13,388 nucleotides of DNA. It comes from Candidatus Curtissbacteria bacterium RIFCSPHIGHO2_01_FULL_41_11 (GTDB lineage: Bacteria > Patescibacteriota > Microgenomatia > Curtissbacterales > GWA2-41-24). Position numbers and translations under genes: made by a program. Each line of letters starts with the position of its first letter. Position 1 is the stretch's first letter. The notes beneath the pieces are model-generated. The model ran no database searches and was not told the origin of the DNA. It was given only the letters and a program-made list of their open reading frames with translations. The stretch covers positions 1 through 13,388 of the forward strand of contig MFAZ01000003.1 of the NCBI GenBank assembly GCA_001776335.1, written 5' to 3'. This document shows positions 6,162 through 10,440 of this stretch, in pieces.

Positions 6162-6190
6162 TTGCCACTCTCCTTCAGTTCCCTTAAAAT
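6162..6190 (+). promoter_or_regulatory. Sigma70-type promoter for the 6202-thrS unit
   Basis: TTGCCA (6162-6167), a 17-nt spacer and TAAAAT (6185-6190). ATG 6202 follows after 11 nt, giving a leader of roughly 3-5 nt, too short for a Shine-Dalgarno. The overlapping thrS start means this promoter probably also drives thrS. Confidence 0.65.
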
Positions 6191-6201
6191 AGAAGTAACC
6201 A

Positions 6202-6477
6202 ATGGACGAGGAAAAAACAAACCAGAAAACCGAAGGTCCTGAGCAGGGTCGAAGGACAGTGGAAAAATATTACATCGAAGTAAGTGCAAGTCCCCTAAAA
6301 AGGTTTATTATCGGTCTGGTCGGGGGCATCGGTTGGGGAGTAGGGCTAACCATAGGCACGGGAGTCATCATCTATCTTTTGAGTTTTTTCATTGCCAAAA
6401 TCGATTTTGTCCCGATACTTGGTTCCTTCCTCGCTGATGTTATAAAATCCGCCCAAGGAAATCTCAATACAAGATGA
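6202..6477 (+). CDS. Small membrane protein, DUF5665-like
   Basis: 91 aa. A polar N-terminus (1-35) is followed by a Gly-rich hydrophobic stretch (residues about 36-58, RFIIGLVGGIGWGVGLTIG) continuing into a second hydrophobic segment (about 59-72), a short turn, then PILGSFLADVIKSAQ. This Gly-rich helix, hydrophobic segment and PxxGxFLAD ending resemble the small DUF5665 membrane proteins; that assignment is from memory. The function is unknown. Residues 12-18 (GPEQGRR) are encoded by a palindromic repeat (6236-6257), so part of the N-terminus may be an inserted, non-ancestral segment. The gene overlaps thrS in an ATGA junction (6474-6477). Confidence 0.7.
   Translation: MDEEKTNQKTEGPEQGRRTVEKYYIEVSASPLKRFIIGLVGGIGWGVGLTIGTGVIIYLLSFFIAKIDFVPILGSFLADVIKSAQGNLNTR
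6236..6257. repeat. Palindromic dispersed repeat inside a coding sequence
   Basis: GTCCTGAGC ... GTCGAAGGAC, 22 nt, stem GTCCT/AGGAC. Its opposite strand encodes the FDPAQD peptide often seen in spurious ORFs across CPR genomes, the mark of this repeat family. Here it is read in frame within the small membrane protein gene. A divergent copy is at 1346-1386. Confidence 0.65.
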
Positions 6478-7673
6478 ATAGTCAACTTAAAGATCATCGC
6501 GAAATAGGTCGCGAGCTGGACCTGTTTTCGTTCCACGAATACGCCCCCGGAGCCATTTTCTGGCATCCAAAAGGCTGGACGATCTACCGCACTCTTCTGG
6601 AATATTTAAGAAGTATCACCAACGTTCAAGGCTATCAGGAAATTTCAACCCCGGCTCTTGTCAAAAGCAAGCTGTTTGAAAAATCCGGCCACTGGAAGCA
6701 CTTCAAAGAAAACATGTTTAATTTTCAAGTCGAAAATGAAATGTACTCCCTGAAACCTATGAATTGCCCGGAGTCAACGCTAGTCTTTAGCTCAAAAACC
6801 AGAAGCTACGCAGATCTCCCTCTGCGTCTTTCCGAATATGGAATTTTGCACAGAAACGAACTGACCGGAGTTTTGGGCGGGGCATTCAGGGTGCGCCAGT
6901 TCACCATAGATGACGCCCACATCTTTGTGCGTCCGGACCAGATTCAGCAGGAAATAGACAATCTTCTAAAGCTGGTAATCGAAGTTTACAAGTCGCTTGG
7001 TTTTAATCCGCGTTTTTACCTTGCCACAAAACCCGACAAGGCCATGGGAGACCAAAAAACCTGGGATGAAGCCGAAGCTGACTTGGAAAAAGCGCTAAAA
7101 GACTCCGAAGTTAAATACGACATCAAGCCCAAAGAGGGGGCATTCTACGGACCAAAAATCGACATCCATATCGACGACTCTCAAGGCCGCGACTGGCAAC
7201 TTGCCACCATTCAGCTTGATTTCCAGCAACCCGAAAGTATGGACATCGCCTACATCGACAAAGACGGCGGCAAGAAAAGACCGGTTATGATCCACCGGGG
7301 TTTAACCGGTTCACTCGAAAGATTCATTGGAATCTTAACCGAACATTTTCAGGGGACTTTTCCAGTTTGGCTTTCTCCGGTCCAGGCAATTGTCCTGCCG
7401 CTTTCCGATAAATTCACGGCATATGCACAAAAAGTAGCAAAAGAGTTAGAAAGCGCGGAGATCAGAGTCGAATTAGACAACAGAAACGAGACTCTCCAGG
7501 CAAAAATTCGTGATTCCGCTTTGCAAAAGATTCCATATGCTCTGGTTGTGGGTGGCAGGGAAGAGGAAACCAATAAAGTTGCCGCAAGAACCAGAGATGG
7601 TAAAGACCATGGGCAAATGACAGTTGGCGACTTCGTAAAGAAAATTAAGGAGGATATTGATAAGAAAAGCTAA
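6474..7673 (+). CDS. thrS: Threonyl-tRNA synthetase, editing-domain-less
   Basis: Class II synthetase that charges tRNA-Thr. 399 aa against about 600-640 for full-length ThrRS: the protein starts directly at the catalytic core (REIGRELDLFSFHEYAPGAI), lacking both the N-terminal TGS domain and the tRNA-SAD editing domain. The core is complete: motif 1 region (GYQEISTP, 53-60), zinc ligands C98 (PMNCPE), H149 (DDAHIF) and H274 (MIHRG), motif 2 (HRNE, 126-129), and motif 3 (GSLERFIG, with R283). The anticodon-binding domain occupies about 300-399. The start overlaps the previous stop (ATGA), so the missing half cannot lie just upstream in frame. Without editing, Ser-tRNA-Thr would need clearing by a free-standing domain, and none is encoded here. 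The infC promoter lies in its last codons. Confidence 0.95.
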   Translation: MNSQLKDHREIGRELDLFSFHEYAPGAIFWHPKGWTIYRTLLEYLRSITNVQGYQEISTPALVKSKLFEKSGHWKHFKENMFNFQVENEMYSLKPMNCPESTLVFSSKTRSYADLPLRLSEYGILHRNELTGVLGGAFRVRQFTIDDAHIFVRPDQIQQEIDNLLKLVIEVYKSLGFNPRFYLATKPDKAMGDQKTWDEAEADLEKALKDSEVKYDIKPKEGAFYGPKIDIHIDDSQGRDWQLATIQLDFQQPESMDIAYIDKDGGKKRPVMIHRGLTGSLERFIGILTEHFQGTFPVWLSPVQAIVLPLSDKFTAYAQKVAKELESAEIRVELDNRNETLQAKIRDSALQKIPYALVVGGREEETNKVAARTRDGKDHGQMTVGDFVKKIKEDIDKKS

Positions 7674-7686
7674 TTCATGTTAATAT
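7657..7686 (+). promoter_or_regulatory. Promoter for infC-rpmI-rplT
   Basis: TTGATA (7657-7662), an 18-nt spacer and TAATAT (7681-7686), with an extended-10 TG at 7678-7679. The RNA would start near 7693 and include the Shine-Dalgarno at 7697. Unlike most promoters here, it leaves a short real leader. Confidence 0.6.
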
Positions 7687-7696
7687 TTCCAAGCGT

Positions 7697-7702
7697 GGGG
7701 GT
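7697..7702 (+). promoter_or_regulatory. Shine-Dalgarno sequence that locates the infC start
   Basis: GGGGGT can pair over six positions with the anti-SD core (one G-U). At 5-nt spacing it points to codon 7708 (GTC), in the IF3 frame right after the in-frame TAA at 7702-7704. It is one of very few good Shine-Dalgarno sequences in the window. Confidence 0.5.
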
Positions 7703-7707
7703 AAGCA

Positions 7708-8280
7708 GTCAAAAGATATTTTAAACTAAATCACCAAATTACTGCTGCTGAAGTCAGAGTTTTAAACGACGAGGGCAAGCAAATAGGAGTACTTCCGCTC
7801 TCGGAAGCCCTAGCAAAAGCGCAGGAAGAAGAAAAGGATTTAGTTGAAATCTCAGCAGAGGCCAAACCTCCGGTAGTCAAGATAATCGATTTTAAAAAGT
7901 TTAAGTATTTAGAAGAGAAAAAAGAAAAAGAAGCTAAAAAACACGCCAAGCAAACGGAACTTAAAGAGGTCCGTTTTTCGCCTTTTATAGGCGAGCATGA
8001 TCTAAACACTGCTCTTAAAAAGGTCAGGGAATTCCTGGAAGAAGGAGACATGGTAAAAATCTCCGTCGTCTTCAAGGGAAGACAAATGGTCCACACTGAA
8101 TTCGGGCCAAAAATGCTTGATAAAATAATGGCCAGCCTTGAAGGAAAGGCGGAACAAGAAAGAGAAGCAAGGTTTGAAGGACGCAGATATGTTACAGTCA
8201 TAAGACCGGCAAAAGGAACAGTAAAAGCAGAACCAAAAAATGAAAGCAAAGACCAAAAAAGCAGCAATCAAGCGCTTTAG
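7708..8280 (+). CDS. infC: Translation initiation factor IF-3, non-canonical start codon
   Basis: IF3 binds the 30S subunit and checks start-codon and initiator-tRNA pairing. The N-domain reads KRYFKLNHQITAAEVRVL, then the family blocks KQIGVLPLSEAL, KDLVEIS and AKPPVVKIIDFKKF. The C-domain has ELKEVRFSPFIGEHDL, KVREFLEEGD, VVFKGRQ and a long basic tail. In frame there is a TAA at 7702-7704 and then no ATG, GTG, TTG or CTG until the internal ATG 8050, which would delete the whole N-domain. The Shine-Dalgarno points to GTC 7708 (190 aa, M-KRYFKLNHQI, matching usual IF3 N-termini); ATT 7738 is the other candidate but would drop conserved residues. E. coli infC starts at AUU, the basis of its autoregulation, so a rare start fits. 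A sequencing error at this codon is the main alternative. Confidence 0.9.
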   Translation, partial: VKRYFKLNHQITAAEVRVLNDEGKQIGVLPLSEALAKAQEEEKDLVEISAEAKPPVVKIIDFKKFKYLEEKKEKEAKKHAKQTELKEVRFSPFIGEHDLNTALKKVREFLEEGDMVKISVVFKGRQMVHTEFGPKMLDKIMASLEGKAEQEREARFEGRRYVTVIRPAKGTVKAEPKNESKDQKSSNQAL

Positions 8281-8434
8281 AATAACCAAAAAAGGCAAGA
8301 TTCTGCGCCAGCGCCAAATGGCTGGTCATCTCAAGGCTAACAAAACCAGAAGCGCCAAAAACCGCTATAAATCTCCTGCTCAAATAGCAAAAGCCGATCT
8401 CAAAAATATTGAAAGGCTAATGCCATACAATTGA
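8240..8434 (+). CDS. rpmI: 50S ribosomal protein L35
   Basis: 64 aa, the normal size for bL35. It shows the family pattern: a basic start (MKAKTKKAAIKRF), the RITKKGKILRQ strand, HLKANKTRSAKNR, and an ending around LPYN-like MPYN. It belongs to the large ribosomal subunit. The ATG at 8240 lies inside infC: the two genes overlap by 41 nt in different frames, a long overlap for this pair, so L35 translation is probably coupled to IF3. The start is fixed because the L35 N-terminus begins right at this ATG and no later Met is possible before the conserved KRF. Confidence 0.95.
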   Translation: MKAKTKKAAIKRFRITKKGKILRQRQMAGHLKANKTRSAKNRYKSPAQIAKADLKNIERLMPYN

Positions 8435-8550
8435 AATTCAAAATTCAAAGTGCAAAATACAAAATTGCAATTCAAAATTTAAAATTAAAAGCTAACGAAG
8501 TTAGCTTCCGTAACTTTGAACTTTTAACTTTGAACTTTTAACTAAAAATT
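8435..8550. repeat. AT-rich imperfect inverted repeat with a central perfect hairpin
   Basis: The rpmI-rplT gap. The left arm has CAAAATTCAAAGTGCAAAAT-type units and the right arm two exact copies of TAACTTTGAACTTT (8511-8524, 8525-8538), roughly complementary to the left. The centre is AAGCTAAC-GAA-GTTAGCTT (8489-8507), a perfect 8-bp stem. It may be a dispersed CPR intergenic repeat or act as a leader of rplT. L20 is known to repress this operon in other bacteria, but its usual binding fold is not recognisable here. Confidence 0.6.
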
Positions 8551-8892
8551 ATGAGGGTCAAAAGGGGAGTCACCACACACAGAAGGCACAAAAGGCTTTT
8601 GGCAAAAGCCAAAGGTTATCGTGGCGGCAGAAGTAAACTCTATAAAGAAGCCAGACAAGCAACAATTCATGCAGGAGCAGACGCCTACCGGGGCAGAAAA
8701 GAGAAAAAGAGACAAAGACGCTCTCTTTGGATTGTCAGAATAAGCGCGGCCCTTGAACCACACAACGTTTCCTATAGTCAGTTTATGGGCAAACTCCACG
8801 CTAAAAAAATAGACCTTGACAGAAAAATTCTCTCACAAATCGCCATCGAAGATCCCAAAGCCTTCGAAGCCATTGTCAAAAAAGTAATTTAA
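8551..8892 (+). CDS. rplT: 50S ribosomal protein L20
   Basis: 113 aa, typical bL20 length. Conserved blocks in order: MRVKRGVTTHRRHKRLLAKA, KGYRGGRSKLYKEARQA, AYRGRKEKKRQRRSLWIVRI, and NVSYSQFMGKLHAKKIDLDRKILSQIA. It is an early assembly protein that binds 23S rRNA and, in E. coli and Bacillus, represses its own operon. It follows rpmI after a 116-nt repeat-filled gap rather than the usual few bases, so it may have a separate translation control. There is no Shine-Dalgarno before ATG 8551 (AACTAAAAATT). It ends 18 nt before the next start, and the -10 of that gene begins 7 nt past its stop. Confidence 0.96.
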   Translation: MRVKRGVTTHRRHKRLLAKAKGYRGGRSKLYKEARQATIHAGADAYRGRKEKKRQRRSLWIVRISAALEPHNVSYSQFMGKLHAKKIDLDRKILSQIAIEDPKAFEAIVKKVI

Positions 8893-8895
8893 CCT

Positions 8896-8904
8896 TGCTA
8901 TAAT
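8896..8904 (+). promoter_or_regulatory. Extended -10 promoter for the 8911 gene
   Basis: TGCTATAAT: extended TG at 8896-8897 and perfect TATAAT at 8899-8904, then 6 nt to ATG 8911. A TTGTCA at 8873-8878 would need a 20-nt spacer, so the extended -10 probably suffices. It predicts a leaderless mRNA. Confidence 0.6.
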
Positions 8905-8910
8905 TAAACT

Positions 8911-9114
8911 ATGCAAAAAGGCTTTGTCTCTTTAATTGGCCTTTTAATAGCACTCATTTTATTCATCTTCTTGTTTCTTATAATCACCAAAATACAAACC
9001 AAAAACTCAATAGGCCCGGGTGATGCCAGAAACCTCGAGCAAAAAGCGCAGGATACTGTCGACCAATACCAACAAAAAGGAATCGAAAATCAAAAAGTCG
9101 ACCTAGAACAGTAA
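8911..9114 (+). CDS. Small one-pass membrane protein with pilin-like N-terminus
   Basis: 67 aa. MQKG is followed by FVSLIGLLIALILFIFLFLII, a single long hydrophobic helix (residues 5-26), then a polar Gln/Lys/Asp tail of about 40 residues. A short basic leader ending in Gly before Phe resembles a type IV prepilin site (G-F, cut by PilD), but the Glu normally five residues after the cut is absent, so processing is doubtful. It could equally be a plain N-terminally anchored peptide with its tail outside. It lies between rplT and pheS, outside the usual gene content of this cluster, and has its own promoter. No family recognised. Confidence 0.6.
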   Translation: MQKGFVSLIGLLIALILFIFLFLIITKIQTKNSIGPGDARNLEQKAQDTVDQYQQKGIENQKVDLEQ

Positions 9115-9132
9115 ACTTCACTTGTCAAGCAA

Positions 9133-9161
9133 TTGACAACATTATCCTCACTTGTTAAAGT
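9133..9161 (+). promoter_or_regulatory. Promoter just before a terminator hairpin
   Basis: TTGACA (9133-9138, perfect -35), a 17-nt spacer, TAAAGT (9156-9161) and an extended TG at 9153-9154. The predicted RNA start (about 9169) falls on the first bases of the terminator stem at 9170. The -35 is also one arm of a perfect hairpin TTGTCAA-GCAA-TTGACAA (9122-9139) with a GNRA-type loop. Confidence 0.45.
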
Positions 9162-9169
9162 GCACTCTA

Positions 9170-9211
9170 CCTCTCGGCTTTGAAGCATTTTTCAATTTCG
9201 AGAGGTTTTTT
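9170..9211 (+). terminator. Rho-independent terminator before pheS (possible tiny RNA)
   Basis: CCTCTCG (9170-9176) pairs perfectly with CGAGAGG (9199-9205), followed by six T (9206-9211). The 22-nt loop holds a second small stem (TTGAA/TTCAA). It ends transcripts from the rplT/8911 side. With the promoter at 9133-9161 it could also form a self-contained RNA of about 43 nt. Confidence 0.8.
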
Positions 9212-9229
9212 GTTTCAAAAGTCCTACGT

Positions 9230-9259
9230 TTGCAGAGTTAACAATCATTAAGATAGAAT
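9230..9259 (+). promoter_or_regulatory. Promoter for pheS
   Basis: TTGCAG (9230-9235), an 18-nt spacer and TAGAAT (9254-9259), with 6 nt to ATG 9266. It lies downstream of the terminator, so pheS-pheT are a separate unit with a probably leaderless mRNA. No T-box AGGGTGG-type motif is seen. Confidence 0.6.
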
Positions 9260-9265
9260 TTCCTC

Positions 9266-10333
9266 ATGGATCAGAAGATCAAAACAGTTCTCGACGATGC
9301 AAAATCCAAAATTGAGTCTGCAAAGGTTGTCAAAGACCTGGAACAAATATATATCGAAATCTTCGGTCGTAACGGACTTGTTACAAACCTCACCAAGCAG
9401 ATAAAAGACATCAAACCTCAAGACCGCGCATCATTTGGTCAATCGGTTAACTCAGCCAAGAAGGAAATTGAAGAGTATTTAGAAAAAAAGCGTTCGTCAT
9501 TAATCGTCAGTCGCCCGTCAACTCCAATCGACATAACTGCTCCCGGTAAGAAGCAGCAAATTGGCCATCTCCATTTGGTTTCCCAGGCAATGGAAGAAAT
9601 CGCAGGCATCTTCAAAAAACTGGGTTACTCACTTCAAAGCTACCCCGAAGTCGATTGGGACTGGTATGCATTCGAGTCTTTAAATATGCCCAAAAACCAT
9701 CCGGCAAGAGATGACTGGGAAACTTTCTTTATCAAGGGAGATCCGCCAGCCGGCGGAAAATCCTACCTAGGCAATCTCGTTTTGACTCCGCACACCTCAA
9801 ACGGACAAGTACGGGAAATGGAAAGGGTAAAAGAACCCGCCTCGCCGAAAGCGGCGAGCCGAGGCGGGCCTCCCATACGCATGATCAACATCGCCCGTTG
9901 CTACAGACGTCAAATAGATGTTTCCCACACTCCGATGTTTCATCAGTTCGAAGGTTTGTTCATAGATAAAAATGTCTCGATTGCCGATCTTAAAGGCACT
10001 TTCGATTACTTTACCTCGCACTTCTTTGGTCCAAAAAGAGTAACCAGACTGCGTCCTCATCACTTCCGCTTTACAGAACCATCTTTTGAAGTAGACGTCA
10101 CCTGTGGCGTCTGCTTAGGTAAAGGTTGCAGAATTTGTAAATCCGGTTGGTTGGAACTGGGCGGTGCCGGCATGGTTCACCCAAAAGTTTTAAAAGCCGG
10201 CGGAATCGACCCCCAAAAATATAACGGTTTTGCCTTCGGCTGGGGAATTGAAAGAACAATAGCTATGAAAACAGAATTGCCCGACATCAGGTTACTCTAT
10301 CAAAACGACCTAAGGTTTTTAGAACAATTCTAG
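9266..10333 (+). CDS. pheS: Phenylalanyl-tRNA synthetase alpha subunit with two repeat-encoded insertions
   Basis: Catalytic subunit of the (alpha-beta)2 class II enzyme that charges tRNA-Phe. 355 aa against about 327-345. Residues 1-80 are the N-terminal coiled coil. The core has HPARDDWETFF (145-155), HTSNGQVREME (176-186), MINIARCYRRQ (206-216), HTPMFHQFEGL (221-231), LRPHHFRFTEPSFEVDV (262-278) and motif 3 GWGIER (325-330). A C280-x2-C-x4-C-x2-C291 cluster, usual in many bacterial PheS, may bind zinc. Two segments are extra against Bacillus-like PheS: around 158-169 (GDPPAGGK) and 190-201 (EPASPKAASRGG). Both coincide with GC-rich palindromes in the DNA (9742-9757, 9836-9868), so they are probably in-frame repeat insertions at surface loops. 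Core residues are intact, so the enzyme should work. Confidence 0.96.
   Translation: MDQKIKTVLDDAKSKIESAKVVKDLEQIYIEIFGRNGLVTNLTKQIKDIKPQDRASFGQSVNSAKKEIEEYLEKKRSSLIVSRPSTPIDITAPGKKQQIGHLHLVSQAMEEIAGIFKKLGYSLQSYPEVDWDWYAFESLNMPKNHPARDDWETFFIKGDPPAGGKSYLGNLVLTPHTSNGQVREMERVKEPASPKAASRGGPPIRMINIARCYRRQIDVSHTPMFHQFEGLFIDKNVSIADLKGTFDYFTSHFFGPKRVTRLRPHHFRFTEPSFEVDVTCGVCLGKGCRICKSGWLELGGAGMVHPKVLKAGGIDPQKYNGFAFGWGIERTIAMKTELPDIRLLYQNDLRFLEQF
9742..9757. repeat. GC-rich palindrome within pheS
   Basis: TCCGCC-AGCC-GGCGGA, perfect 6-bp stem with a 4-nt loop, encoding DPPAGGK in the loop between FFI and LVLTPHTS where related PheS proteins are shorter. It resembles GC-rich palindromes scattered through CPR genomes; that resemblance is from memory. 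Confidence 0.6.
9836..9868. repeat. 33-nt GC-rich palindromic repeat inserted in pheS
   Basis: Outer stem CCCGCCTC (9836-9843) with GAGGCGGG (9861-9868); a competing inner stem CTCGCCG (9841-9847) with CGGCGAG (9852-9858), loop AAAG. It is exactly 11 codons, read as PASPKAASRGG, where other PheS proteins have almost nothing. It is much more GC-rich than the surrounding gene. Confidence 0.75.
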
Positions 10334-10340
10334 AAAATGA

Positions 10341-10436
10341 CCAAATTCCAAGCACCAAATACCAAACAATTTAGAATTTAAAATTTTGAATTTATTAATT
10401 ATTTGGATTTTGGAATTTTGAATTTGGAATTTTAAG
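10341..10436. repeat. AT-rich imperfect inverted repeat in the pheS-pheT gap
   Basis: The left arm carries CCAAATTCCAA-type units (10341-10370), the right arm TTTGGATTTTGGAATTTTG and TTTGGAATTTT (10402-10433), complementary in outline, with AATTTAAAATTTTGAATTT in the centre. It fills the 107-nt gap and resembles the repeat before rplT. No clear promoter or Shine-Dalgarno for pheT is visible, so the repeat region may carry its translation or RNA-stability signals. Confidence 0.55.
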
Positions 10437-10440
10437 TAAT

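Noticed and set aside
5960..6289. Minus-strand 109-aa frame containing FDPAQD
   Set aside because: Antisense to two plus-strand genes; the FDPAQD peptide comes from the palindromic repeat at 6236-6257 and is a known sign of spurious ORFs.
7731..8267. 178-aa minus-strand frame opposite infC
   Set aside because: Antisense shadow of IF3 with Ser/Phe-rich composition typical of reverse-read Lys/Glu codons.
8050..8280. infC starting at ATG 8050 (76 aa)
   Set aside because: The complete IF3 N-domain and the start of the C-domain are encoded in the same frame upstream, so this is an internal Met.
8511..8543. CRISPR array
   Set aside because: Only two tandem 14-nt units without spacers; part of an AT-rich inverted repeat. 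No cas genes in the window.
9115..9265. T-box or Phe-rich leader-peptide attenuator before pheS
   Set aside because: No AGGGTGG-type antiterminator motif and no convincing short frame with Phe codons; only a terminator and promoters are visible.
9797..10063. Minus-strand 88-aa frame inside pheS
   Set aside because: Antisense shadow of a strongly conserved coding region.
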